From contig NZ_JAAGLU010000027.1 of NCBI RefSeq assembly GCF_010550245.1, positions 1-64,000 of the forward strand: 64,000 nt of DNA. Reading direction: 5' to 3'. The notes beneath the pieces were generated by a model, which was not told where the DNA came from, did no database searches, and saw only the letters and a program-made list of their open reading frames with translations. Below are positions 15,708 to 24,739 of this stretch, piece after piece. The DNA is from Streptomyces sp. SID12501 (lineage in GTDB: Bacteria > Actinomycetota > Actinomycetes > Streptomycetales > Streptomycetaceae). How positions within the stretch are numbered: the first letter of the stretch is position 1; each line of letters begins with the position of its first letter. A program made the position numbers and the translations under genes.

Positions 15708-17674
15708 TTGACGAGTTCCAGGGTCGGGATGCCGGGCGGGGTGAGGCCGAAGACCTGTGCGTACAGGGAGAGTTCGGCCTCCAGGACGCGCACGGTCGTG
15801 TCCGCCCGCCGGAATCCGTGCCCCTCCCCCTCGAACGCGATGTAGCGGTGCGGCACGCGCCGTCCCTCCATCGCGAGCCGGGCGAGGAACCGCTCGCACT
15901 GCACGGGCGGGCAGATGACGTCGTCGAGCCCCTGCAGCAGCAGGAAGGGTGCGGTGATGTCGGCGGCGTGCTCGGCGGGCGAGCGCTCCAGATAGCGGCC
16001 CGGGACCTCGGCGAGCGGGCCGACCAGGGACTCCAGGTACTGCGACTCGAAGTCGTGGGTCTCCCCCGAGCCCCAGCCCGCCAGGTCGAGGATCGGGTAG
16101 AGGATCGTGCCGCAGGCGTAGACGTCGGTGCTGGTAAGGGAGGCCGCCGCGGTCCAGCCGCCCGCGCTGCCGCCCCGGACGGCGAGCCGGGCGCCGTCGG
16201 CGGTGCCCTCGTCGGCGAGGGCGAGCGCGACGGCCGCGCAGTCCTCGACGTCGACGACGCCCCACTGTTCGCGCAGCCGGTTGCGGTACTCGCGCCCGTA
16301 CCCGGTCGAGCCGCCGTAGTTGACCTCGGCGACGCCGATGCCCCGCGAGGTGAAGTAGGCGATCTCCAGGTCGAGTACGAGCGGCGCCCGCCCGGTCGGC
16401 CCGCCGTGCGCCCACACGACGTACGGGGGCAGCTCGTCGCCCGGCGCCGTGTACCCGGGGTGGTGCGGCGGATAGATGTGCGCGTGGATGTCCCGGCCCT
16501 CCGGACCGGTGAAGGTGCGGATCTGCGGCTCGGGATAGTGCACGGGGTCGACCGGGTCCTGGTGGGCGGCGCCGATGACCCGGGTCCGTCCCGTGCGGGT
16601 GTCCAGCTCGACGACCTCGGCCGCGCTGCGCGGGCTGGCCCCGACGGCGAGGACCCGGTCCCCGTGCACGGCGAGGGTGGCCCCGAACTCGGTCCAGGGG
16701 CCGCACGTGTCGACGACGTCGCCGGTCTCCGGGTCCAGGATCCCGAGCGAGGTCGCCCCACGCCCGTGCACGACCGCGACGGGACCGCCCTCCAGCGGGG
16801 CGAACCAGCGCTGCCCGACCTTCCACAGCGCCCCGCCGAACTCCTCCGGGCGGGGGCACACGGGCACGTCGTCCCGGTAGAGGTTCCACCAGCCGGTGCG
16901 GTCGCTGACGTACAGCAGTGCTCCGTCGCCCGCCCAGTCCACCTGCGCGATCGACTCCTCGGGCCCTCCGGCGACCGTCCGGGCATCGCTCAGCGTGCCG
17001 TCGGCGCCCACCTCCGCGACCACCAGATCGGTCCCGTCCCAGGGCATCCGCGGATGGTCCCAGGCGAGCCAGGCCGCGCGCCGGCCGTCGGGTGAGATCC
17101 GGGGTCCGGTGACGAACCGGTGCCGGTCGTCGGTGAGTTCGCGTACGGCGCCGCGGTCCTCGGCGGCCGATCCGTCCAGCGGCACGGCGGCGAGCACGCG
17201 CCGCACATCAGTGGGTCCTTCGCCGGTGAACTCCTCGAGCACGCACCAGACTTCGCCGAGTTCGAGCCGCAACTGCGGCTCCACCCAACGCAGTCCGCCG
17301 CCGACCGGGGACAACGGCGTGAGCGGGCGCGGCTCCTGACCCTCCGCCAGACAGTACAGCCGCTGATCGGCGAAGTTGACGAACACGACCAGCGAACCGC
17401 CGTCGCGCACGGCACCGGCCCACGGATGGCCGCCGTACTCCATGACGCGGCTGCGCACGTTCCACGGCGCGTCGAGGACCGACTCCTGGGAGCCGTCGGC
17501 GCGCCGCCGCACCAGGGTGCGCCGACCGTCCTCGGTGGGCCGGGGCTCGGTCCACCAGGCCTCGTCGCCGACGAACCCCACGTAGTCGGGGGATCCGTCG
17601 TGCTCGGCGGCGAGTTCCGCGTCGATGGGCGAGAGCCATGATCCGTACGGCAGTGTCTGCACTGTGTTCCCCAC
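15704..17674 (-). CDS. S9-family prolyl-oligopeptidase-type peptidase
   Basis: The 656-residue protein has an N-terminal beta-propeller-like half and a C-terminal alpha/beta-hydrolase half. The catalytic serine is in GGSAGGW near residue 503, the aspartate in LLQGLDDVICPP near 584 and the histidine in FEGEGHGFRRAD near 618. It belongs with the dipeptidyl aminopeptidase/acylaminoacyl peptidase group, cytosolic since no signal is present. It sits 2 bp downstream of the M20 gene and overlaps the S66 gene, so all are one transcript. Confidence 0.9.
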   Translation of the reverse strand: MGNTVQTLPYGSWLSPIDAELAAEHDGSPDYVGFVGDEAWWTEPRPTEDGRRTLVRRRADGSQESVLDAPWNVRSRVMEYGGHPWAGAVRDGGSLVVFVNFADQRLYCLAEGQEPRPLTPLSPVGGGLRWVEPQLRLELGEVWCVLEEFTGEGPTDVRRVLAAVPLDGSAAEDRGAVRELTDDRHRFVTGPRISPDGRRAAWLAWDHPRMPWDGTDLVVAEVGADGTLSDARTVAGGPEESIAQVDWAGDGALLYVSDRTGWWNLYRDDVPVCPRPEEFGGALWKVGQRWFAPLEGGPVAVVHGRGATSLGILDPETGDVVDTCGPWTEFGATLAVHGDRVLAVGASPRSAAEVVELDTRTGRTRVIGAAHQDPVDPVHYPEPQIRTFTGPEGRDIHAHIYPPHHPGYTAPGDELPPYVVWAHGGPTGRAPLVLDLEIAYFTSRGIGVAEVNYGGSTGYGREYRNRLREQWGVVDVEDCAAVALALADEGTADGARLAVRGGSAGGWTAAASLTSTDVYACGTILYPILDLAGWGSGETHDFESQYLESLVGPLAEVPGRYLERSPAEHAADITAPFLLLQGLDDVICPPVQCERFLARLAMEGRRVPHRYIAFEGEGHGFRRADTTVRVLEAELSLYAQVFGLTPPGIPTLELVK

Positions 17675-17676
17675 TC

Positions 17677-18981
17677 CTAGGCCGTGCGCAGGAACCGGTC
17701 GAGTACCCGGACTCCGAAGTGCAGCGCCTCGACCGGGACACGCTCGTCCACACCGTGGAAGAGCGCCTGGTAGTCGAAGCCCTCGGGCAGTTTCAGGGGC
17801 GCGAATCCGTACCCGGTGATGCCGAGCCGCGAGAACTGCTTGGCGTCGGTCCCACCGGACATGCAGTAGGGCACCACGAGCCCCTCGGGCGCGAACTCCT
17901 CGACGGCGGCGCGCATTCGGGCGTACGTGGGTGAGTCCACGGGCGCCTGAAGGGCTCCCGAGCGATGGTGGAACTCCCAGGTGACCTCGGGGCCGGTGAG
18001 TTCGTCGAGGGTCGTCCGGAACTCGTCCTCACAGCCGTACAGGAAGCGCCCGTCGACGAAGGCGACGGCCTCGCCGGGGATCACGTTGACCTTGTAACCG
18101 GCGTTCAGCATGGTCGGGTTGGCGCTGTTGCGGACGGTCGCCTCGACGAGCCGGGCGGCGGGTCCGAGCTTGGTGAGGAGTCCGTCGACGTCGTCCAGGT
18201 CGGGCACGACGCCGTAGAGGGCGGCGAGTTCGGTGAGCGCGGCCCGCACAGTGGGGGTGAGGCGCAGCGGCCACTCGTACGCGCCGATGCGGGCGACGGC
18301 GGCGGCCAGGCGGGTGACGGCGTTGCTGTGGTTGACCTTCGAGCCGTGTCCGGCGCGGCCCTTGGCGGTCAACTTCAGCCAGCCGGTGCCGCGTTCACCG
18401 GCGGCGATGGGGTACAGGTGGCGTCCGCCGCCGTCGTGGAAGGTGAACGCCCCTGATTCGCCGACCCCTTCGGTGCACCCGTCGAACAGCCCCGCGTGCT
18501 CGGCGGCCAGGAACCCGGCGCCGTCCGCGGCGCTGTCCTCCTCGTCGGCGGTGAACGCGATCACGATGTCGCGCCGGGGCCGGACGCCCTCACGGGCCCA
18601 GTCGCGGACGACGGCGAGGATCATCGCGTCCATGTTCTTCATGTCGACGGCGCCCCGCCCCCAGACGACGCCGTCGCGGATCTCCCCGGAGAACGGGTGC
18701 ACGCTCCAGTCGTCGGCACGTGCGGGCACGACGTCCAGGTGCCCGTGCAGGAGCAGCGCGTCGGCGGAGGGGTCGGTGCCCTCGATCCGGGCGACGACGT
18801 TGGTGCGGCCCCTGGTCCGCTCAAGGAGCGTGGGCTCGAGGCCTGCCTCGGCGAGGAGGGCGGCGGCGTACTCGGCGGCGGGCCGCTCCTGGCAGTCGCC
18901 GCCGCCGTGGTTGGTCGTGTCGATCCGGATGAGGTCGGAGGTAAACGACACCACCTCGTCGAGCGCCTGCTGCTCAGCCAT
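17677..18981 (-). CDS. M20-family metallopeptidase
   Basis: The 434-residue protein has the M20 zinc-site motifs LLHGHLDVVPA (His and Asp), VWGRGAVDMKN (bridging Asp) and AFTADEEDS (general-base Glu and ligand). The lid-domain segment GRAGHGSKVNHSNAV is also present. It is the ArgE/DapE/carboxypeptidase type that removes an acyl group or splits dipeptides. Its ATG lies within the dppA coding end (8-bp overlap). The operon suggests it finishes degradation of peptides opened by DppA and the S9 enzyme; the true substrate is unknown. Confidence 0.9.
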   Translation of the reverse strand: MAEQQALDEVVSFTSDLIRIDTTNHGGGDCQERPAAEYAAALLAEAGLEPTLLERTRGRTNVVARIEGTDPSADALLLHGHLDVVPARADDWSVHPFSGEIRDGVVWGRGAVDMKNMDAMILAVVRDWAREGVRPRRDIVIAFTADEEDSAADGAGFLAAEHAGLFDGCTEGVGESGAFTFHDGGGRHLYPIAAGERGTGWLKLTAKGRAGHGSKVNHSNAVTRLAAAVARIGAYEWPLRLTPTVRAALTELAALYGVVPDLDDVDGLLTKLGPAARLVEATVRNSANPTMLNAGYKVNVIPGEAVAFVDGRFLYGCEDEFRTTLDELTGPEVTWEFHHRSGALQAPVDSPTYARMRAAVEEFAPEGLVVPYCMSGGTDAKQFSRLGITGYGFAPLKLPEGFDYQALFHGVDERVPVEALHFGVRVLDRFLRTA

Positions 18982-19807
18982 ACTGCTCCTCCACCGCGGC
19001 CGAGACGATCGTCGTGACCGCCTTGAAGGTACGAATGCCCTCGTACATTGTGCCGCTCGTGTACGCCACCTTCCGCTCCCCGATCCGCGCGACGCCGGGC
19101 ACGACGGTGGCGGCCATGGAGAGATGCTCGGCGTCGAACTCGAGCGCGACGGTGAACGGTCCGCCGACGACGGGCTCGTGCCGCACGGCCAGCGCGGCGG
19201 CCTCCTTCGCGGCGGCCCGGATGTCGGCGGCGGTCCTCGCGGGCGTCCGGCACACGGCGGCGTACCGCGACACATGGTCCTTGACGGCGACCTTCAGCGC
19301 CTCGGGCGCGTATCCGAGCGCATCCTCGCAGGCGAGGTCGTCGCCGGTGACGAGCACGACGGGAACGCCGTACTCGGCTGCCACATGGGAGTTGAGGAGC
19401 CCTTCGCTGGCCCGTACATCGTTCACCCACACGCCGGTGATGGAGTTGGCGAGGTAGGTGTGCGCGAGGACGCCCTCCATGCCGGCGCCCGCGTGATAGC
19501 CGACGAAGGAGATGCCGTCGACGTCGCCGTGCTGGACGCCCTCCACCATGGACAGCGACTTGTGGCGACCGGTGAGCATCTCCACCCGCTCGTCCAGCCG
19601 TTCGAGCAACAGGTTGCGCATCGTCCAGTGGGCCTCGTTGACCAGCACCTCGTCGGCGCCGCCGTCGAAGAAGCCGAGCACGGCGGCGTTGACGTCCGAG
19701 GTGAACATCGAACGGCACCGTTCCCACTGCGGGGTGCCCGGCAGCACGTCGGCCGGCCAGGTGACGCCGGTGGCGCCCTCCATGTCGGCGCTGATGAGGA
19801 TCTTCAT
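18974..19807 (-). CDS. dppA: M55-family D-aminopeptidase DppA
   Basis: The 277-residue protein starts MKILISADMEGATGV, the SxDxEG zinc-binding motif of DppA. It also has the conserved FVGYHAGAGMEGVLAHTY, GVWVNDVRASEG and VLVTGDDLACEDAL segments. Family enzymes (PF04951) are decameric and remove D-amino acids such as D-Ala from the N-terminus of peptides. In Bacillus the gene belongs with the dipeptide permease; here it leads an operon of three other peptidases with no transporter. The combination points to use of peptides containing D-residues, for instance murein fragments. Confidence 0.93.
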   Translation of the reverse strand: MKILISADMEGATGVTWPADVLPGTPQWERCRSMFTSDVNAAVLGFFDGGADEVLVNEAHWTMRNLLLERLDERVEMLTGRHKSLSMVEGVQHGDVDGISFVGYHAGAGMEGVLAHTYLANSITGVWVNDVRASEGLLNSHVAAEYGVPVVLVTGDDLACEDALGYAPEALKVAVKDHVSRYAAVCRTPARTAADIRAAAKEAAALAVRHEPVVGGPFTVALEFDAEHLSMAATVVPGVARIGERKVAYTSGTMYEGIRTFKAVTTIVSAAVEEQYG

Positions 19808-19949
19808 CGTGAGACAGTCCCGTCGCAGGTCAGCGGCTCGCTGTCCGAACGTTACGCGCCGGGCCCGGTCCCGGCCAGGAAGCAGCGCTTCGGCCTCCCC
19901 GGTGGACTCACGGATCTCCCCACCGAACCGTTCAGTAGCCGGAACGCGG

Positions 19950-19985
19950 CGGCAGCCCCGCCTCCCTGCGGAGACGGGGCTGCCG
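19950..19985 (-). terminator. Hairpin downstream of the surface-protein gene
   Basis: CGGCAGCCCCG pairs perfectly with CGGGGCTGCCG over a 14-nt loop. It lies 47 bp past the stop of the LAXTG surface protein and ahead of dppA on the same strand, so it should separate these two leftward transcripts. Confidence 0.65.
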
Positions 19986-20031
19986 GACGAGTTGTCGCGC
20001 TACGGGACGACTGCGGTCCCTGGGCTGCGGG

Positions 20032-20952
20032 TCAGGAGCGGCGGGCGCGACGGGCCATGAGGAGCGCGCCGGCTCCGAGGGCGAGCACCACGGCCGCCGC
20101 ACCGGCGATCGTGCCGACCGGCGCGCCGGCGCCGGTCTCCGCCAGCGGCGGGGTGCTCTCGCTGGGCGAGGGCTCCGGGCTGGTGGGCGGCGTCGACTCC
20201 GCCGGGGGCACGTCCGGGGTGGTGGGCGGCGTGGTGGAGGTGCCGGGGGTGGCCGGCGGGGTCGTCTCCTCGGCGGGCGGCTCGCTGCTCGCGGGCGTCG
20301 TGGGAGTCGCGGGCGTGGTCGGGGTGGCCGGGGTGCTCGGCGCGGGCTCCGACGGTGTGGGGGCGGGCGGCACGGAGGCGCCGTTGTCGCACGCCTTGTC
20401 GCCGCCGTTCCAGGCCGCTATGAGGTGGTAGGGCGTGACCACGCCGTCGGGCTGGTAGGGGGCGGGGCCGTGGCCCTCCCCCTCCTTGCCGTCGTACGTG
20501 ATGTCGTCGCCGTAGAGGTCGATCTGTCCGTAGCAGTCCGGGGACTTCACGCTCAGCTTCTGCCAGGCGTGCTCCGCACCGCCGGCATCGGCGACGTCGG
20601 CGGAGGTGAGGTAGACGGTGTCCTTGTCGACGAAGGTCTGGTGACCGGAGGTGTTCCAGTTCGGGCCCTCGGTCGTGTATTCGGCCAGGGACACGGGGTA
20701 CTTGCAGCCCTCCCCGACACTCTGGCCCGGGGCCAGCCGCACCTCGACAGCGCCAGGAGCCCTGTCCCAGGCGTGGAACCCGCCCTGCGAGGTCCAGTCG
20801 CCGCCGTCGATGCGGTACTGGACGGTGGCGGACTGGCACGACCCGCCTGTGGTCGCGCTCGCCGTGCCCGCCCCGAGTACGGGAACGACAGCGGCGGCGA
20901 CGGCGGTTGCGGCGAGGACAGTCAGAGTTCTGGAGTGGTGCGAACGCGACAA
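20032..20952 (-). CDS. Secreted LAXTG-anchored surface protein
   Basis: The best start is a TTG (SRSHHSRTLTVL...) with AGAGG 6 bp upstream, giving 306 residues. A Sec signal peptide (LTVLAATAVAAAVVPVLG, cut near TASA) leads to a globular domain of about 170 residues with five cysteines (SCQSATV, GCKYPV, DCYGQ and KACDNG show four). A long Pro/Thr/Ser/Glu spacer follows, and then LAETG, a hydrophobic helix and the tail ARRARRS. LAXTG is the class E sortase signal used for chaplins in streptomycetes, so the protein is predicted to be cell-wall linked. The globular domain has Gly/Trp-rich elements (YRIDGGDWTSQGGFHAW) but I do not recognise a named family. Confidence 0.85.
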   Translation of the reverse strand: MSRSHHSRTLTVLAATAVAAAVVPVLGAGTASATTGGSCQSATVQYRIDGGDWTSQGGFHAWDRAPGAVEVRLAPGQSVGEGCKYPVSLAEYTTEGPNWNTSGHQTFVDKDTVYLTSADVADAGGAEHAWQKLSVKSPDCYGQIDLYGDDITYDGKEGEGHGPAPYQPDGVVTPYHLIAAWNGGDKACDNGASVPPAPTPSEPAPSTPATPTTPATPTTPASSEPPAEETTPPATPGTSTTPPTTPDVPPAESTPPTSPEPSPSESTPPLAETGAGAPVGTIAGAAAVVLALGAGALLMARRARRS

Positions 20953-21190
20953 AATGAGCCTCTGTGGATCGAAATGTGTGGGAGGTGTGTCGAGTGCCGG
21001 CGACCGGCGAGGGCGGACACACGAAGCGTGCGCGACCAGGTCACCAGCGCCACTCCGCTTCGCTTCAGGCGCAGCGAAGTGATCCGCATTCTCGCCACGC
21101 CGGGCGACTCCCGTCAATCCTCCACGAGTTCTCCACATTCCGACTTGATCACGGCGGCCTCCGGCGTCACGCCCCGGGCCGCCGCGATCC

Positions 21191-21916
21191 TCAGCGCTGC
21201 TGCGCCACCACGACCCACTTCGAGGGCAGCACGATGCGGGTTCCGTCCGCTGTGTACTCGGTGGTGGTGAGCGGAAGTTCGCCGCTCCCGAGGACCTCCA
21301 GGCCCGCCGCGCTCAGATAGACGGGGACCGCCGAGTCCGCCACCTCGCCGGGTGCGATGCCGTGCTCGAGGACCGGGCGCAGCTTGGGCGGCGGGCCCTC
21401 GGGGCTCTGGGCGAGGCCCATCAGGATGGGGCGCGCGTCCTGCGACAGCTCGACCAGGAAGGCCCTGCCGCTCTGCCCGATCAGGGTCGCGATGCCGTCG
21501 ACAAGGGTCTGCCGGTCGTCCGCGTCGCACTGGTGGAGCACACCGCGCATGTACACGTTGGTGTCGCCGAGCTTTCCGTGCAGTGCCTCGACCTCGGTCT
21601 TCTCGGCGCAGTCGAGCAGTTCGTACTCGGCGGCGCCCTCCGGGTCGGCCTGTCGGGCTCGCTCCAGTGCCGCGGGCGAGAGGTCGGCGCCGACGACCCG
21701 GGTGAACCGGTCGGTGAGGAACCGGGTCTGGGTGCCGTTGCCGCAGCCGAGGTCCAGCAGGGGCAACTCGAAGTCCGCGAGGTGCGGTTCGAAGACGGCG
21801 AGGTGGAGGCCGACGGTCAGCACGGGCTCCGCGTCCCAGAAGACGGCCCCCTGTCCGTGGGGGGCGTCGCGCCAGAAGCCCTCCCAGGCCTCCCTGTACC
21901 GACTCGTCACGCTCAT
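21191..21916 (-). CDS. Class I SAM-dependent methyltransferase
   Basis: The 241-residue protein has motif I LLDLGCGNGTQTRFL, the acidic VVGADLSPAALERAR and a later LVELSQDA segment. GGGGAG lies correctly before the ATG at 21916 and too close to an in-frame TTG six bases upstream, so the ATG was chosen. The N-terminal REAWEGFWRDAP and the residues VYMRGVLHQC are typical of a small actinobacterial methyltransferase group whose substrate is unknown. It is a single leftward gene 203 bp from the phosphatase gene stop. Confidence 0.87.
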   Translation of the reverse strand: MSVTSRYREAWEGFWRDAPHGQGAVFWDAEPVLTVGLHLAVFEPHLADFELPLLDLGCGNGTQTRFLTDRFTRVVGADLSPAALERARQADPEGAAEYELLDCAEKTEVEALHGKLGDTNVYMRGVLHQCDADDRQTLVDGIATLIGQSGRAFLVELSQDARPILMGLAQSPEGPPPKLRPVLEHGIAPGEVADSAVPVYLSAAGLEVLGSGELPLTTTEYTADGTRIVLPSKWVVVAQQR

Positions 21917-22119
21917 GCCCAACTCCCCAGGGTGCGACGGCTGCCCGTCCGAGGGGACGGGGCAGTTCGGTCTACCGTGCCCCGGTTACGCCCACAAGCG
22001 CACCGCGTATACCTTCACGGCTCGTTCGAGAGGTGTACGCCGGTGTGCGCCTCGCACGCCTCCCCGGCCCCGCGGCAACAGCAATCCAAGCACAGGGCAC
22101 CGACATCGTCGGCGCGGCG

Positions 22120-24597
22120 TCAGCGTCGGCGCGGCAACGTGAGTTCGAACCACACGGTCTTGCCCGCTCCCGTACGGCTGGCGCCCCATTCCCGGGCCAG
22201 CGTGCTCACCACGCGCAGCCCGCGGCCGGCCTCGGCCATGGGCTCGGCGCTGAGCAGCGTGGGCAGGGTGTGATCGTCGTCGTCCACCTCGCACAGCAGT
22301 GTCTCGCCTCGCACGAGCCGCAGTTCGACGGGATGCCCGTGCGAGTGCCGTACGGCGTTGGTGACGAGTTCACTGACCAGCAGTTCGGCGATGTCCACCA
22401 GCCGCGCCAGGCCCCAGTCGTGGAGTTGTTCGCGGACCACGGCACGGGCCCGCCCGACCTCGGCCGGGCCGGGGGTGAGCCGCCATTCGGCGACGTCGTC
22501 CGGTTCGATGCCGTTGAGCCGGGTCATCAGCAGCGCCACGTCGTCCTTGCGGCCCCCGCGTACGTTCAGGGCGCGGATGATCGTGTCGCAGGCGTCGTCC
22601 ATGGAGGCCGCCGGGTGGGCGGCGGACTCACAGAGCGTCGCCAGGCCCACGCCGATGTCCTCCCCGCGTACCTCGACCAGGCCGTCGGTGCACATCACGA
22701 GCCGGTCGCCGGGCTCCACGCGCACGCGTACCGCCTCGAAGGGCACTCCGCCGACGCCGATGGGCGCACCGGTGGGCAGGTCGAGCAGCTCGCTCCGGCC
22801 GTCCACCGCGCGGACCACCACGGGCGGGATATGGCCCGCGTTGGCGATGTGCAGCTCGCCGACGATCGGGTCGTAGACGGCGTAGAGGCAGGTCGCGAGG
22901 TAGTTGTCGCCGAGGCGCTGGGCGAGGTCGTCGAGGTTGCGCAGGAGCTGGGCGGGCGGCAGGTCGAGGGCGGCCATGGTCTGGACGGCCGTACGCAACT
23001 GGCCCATCATCGCTGCCGAGTTGAGGCCGTGTCCCATGACGTCACCGACGACGAGGGCAGTGCGGGCGCCCGGCAGTTTCACGGAGTCGAACCAGTCGCC
23101 GCCGACCCGGCCCAGCAGCGTGCCGGGCAGATAGCGGGTGGCGATGTCGCAGCCCGCCATGCGCGGCGGGATCTGCGGCAGCATGCTGTCCTGGAGCGTC
23201 TCGGCGACGCTCTCCTGGTAGGTGTACATGCGCGCGTTGTCGAGCACGAGGCCCGCGCGGGCGGCGAGTTCGGCGCCGGTGACGCGGTCCATGTCGTTGA
23301 ACTCGACGCGCTCCGGGTGGCGCAGCAGGATCATGAAGCCGAGGACGACGTTGCGGGCCTTCAGCGGTACGACCAACATGGAGCGGCCGGTGATCAGCGG
23401 CCGGATGTCGCGCTTCTCGAACTGCGAGGCGATCATGTGCCCCATCTGTTCGCTGATGCGCGGCACGAGGACGGGCTGACCGCTGGTCATGCACTGGAAG
23501 AAGGGGGTGTGCGCCGGGAACGGCATGGCCTCGCCGACCGGTACGACGTCGTCCCAGCGGCCCGGTTCGTCGGTGTGCTCCAGGGCGACGCGGTGCCACA
23601 TCGTCGTCGTGTCGGGCACCCCGTCGGGGAACCCCTCACCCGCGACGACCTGTTCGCGCAGATAGGTGCCCGCCACGTCCGTGAAGCGGGGTACGACGGC
23701 CCTGCTGACCTCGATGATCGTGCGGGACAGGTCGAGTGAGGTGCCGATGCGCCCGCTGACGTCGTTGAGGAACTCCAGCCGCTCGCGCACAGCCGCGTAT
23801 TCGAGGTTCTCGACATCGTCCTGGAGGTCCTCGGGCAGGGGCTCGCCGGCCAGCACGGCCCTGGCCACCCGCTCCCGGCGGGCCTTGCGCTCGGCGCGTC
23901 GTGGCACGCCCCAGTCGGGGGTCACCGGGACCAGGTCGTTCTGGCTGAACTCCAGGACGGGATAGCCCAGTTCGAGGATCTGCGAGACGATGCGGGCGCT
24001 TTCCCCGACACTCATGCTGGGCAGGATCTCGGGGAGTCTGCGGGCGAGTTCGTCGGCGCCGGGGAAGTTCGTGTGCAGGGCGAATCCGGGCGCGATGCGC
24101 TCGACCGGGACCTCGTCGTCCGCCTGGCGCAGTACGTCGGTGTCGGCGGCCAGCACGAGGAGGCGTTCGTGGCCCGGACCCACCAGGGGGTAGGCCCACC
24201 AGAGCACATCGACGCGGTCGGCGTCGCGGCCGGGCACCGTGAGGCGGGCGCGACCCGAGGCCGGGTAGGACAGCCTGCCGTCGAGGGAGGACTCGAGGTC
24301 GGGTCCGAGACCGTCGTAGGCCGCGAACGAGCCGAACGGCGTCGAGTCATCGGCATCGTCGTCGATGTCGGGGAAGGCGCCGGAGACGGGCAGCAGGTCG
24401 ACAGCGGGCCGGCCGAGGGCTTCCTCCCTGGAGGCGCCGAACAGACGCCGCGCGCCCCGGCTCCAGTGCGAGACCAGGCCTTCACGGTCGACCACGACCA
24501 CGGCCAGCGGGATACGGCCCGCGGCGGCCTGCTCCGCGGACGCGCTCTCTTCAGCCCCGCGGCCAGGAGGTGCGCCCGAGTCGGTGCCACGGTCCAT
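22120..24597 (-). CDS. PAS/GAF/SpoIIE-type PP2C phosphatase with HATPase domain
   Basis: The 825-residue protein is a cytosolic multidomain regulator. A PAS domain spans about 28-150 (VVVVDREGLVSHWSRGARRL), a GAF domain about 270-440 and a SpoIIE/PPM phosphatase about 460-680. The metal-binding VGGDWFD is near 499, followed by VVGDVMGHGLNSA and MCTDGLVEVRGEDI. An anti-sigma-factor-type HATPase comes last (LLVSELVTNAVRHSHG near 745). Such Streptomyces proteins dephosphorylate anti-anti-sigma factors and can also bind or phosphorylate them, feeding sensory input into sigma-factor control. No partner STAS protein is adjacent. Confidence 0.92.
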   Translation of the reverse strand: MDRGTDSGAPPGRGAEESASAEQAAAGRIPLAVVVVDREGLVSHWSRGARRLFGASREEALGRPAVDLLPVSGAFPDIDDDADDSTPFGSFAAYDGLGPDLESSLDGRLSYPASGRARLTVPGRDADRVDVLWWAYPLVGPGHERLLVLAADTDVLRQADDEVPVERIAPGFALHTNFPGADELARRLPEILPSMSVGESARIVSQILELGYPVLEFSQNDLVPVTPDWGVPRRAERKARRERVARAVLAGEPLPEDLQDDVENLEYAAVRERLEFLNDVSGRIGTSLDLSRTIIEVSRAVVPRFTDVAGTYLREQVVAGEGFPDGVPDTTTMWHRVALEHTDEPGRWDDVVPVGEAMPFPAHTPFFQCMTSGQPVLVPRISEQMGHMIASQFEKRDIRPLITGRSMLVVPLKARNVVLGFMILLRHPERVEFNDMDRVTGAELAARAGLVLDNARMYTYQESVAETLQDSMLPQIPPRMAGCDIATRYLPGTLLGRVGGDWFDSVKLPGARTALVVGDVMGHGLNSAAMMGQLRTAVQTMAALDLPPAQLLRNLDDLAQRLGDNYLATCLYAVYDPIVGELHIANAGHIPPVVVRAVDGRSELLDLPTGAPIGVGGVPFEAVRVRVEPGDRLVMCTDGLVEVRGEDIGVGLATLCESAAHPAASMDDACDTIIRALNVRGGRKDDVALLMTRLNGIEPDDVAEWRLTPGPAEVGRARAVVREQLHDWGLARLVDIAELLVSELVTNAVRHSHGHPVELRLVRGETLLCEVDDDDHTLPTLLSAEPMAEAGRGLRVVSTLAREWGASRTGAGKTVWFELTLPRRR

Positions 24598-24739
24598 GGC
24601 GCAGGCCCCTTCTTCCCACGGCTCCGCAAGATCTGTGCCGTCCTCACCACCGTACGGCGCCGGTCCGTCGCGATGTGTGGCAATCCGGTAATTGGTCTTG
24701 GCCGGTCCGCTCCGGCGCGCGGACGCGCGCCCCGCCCGC

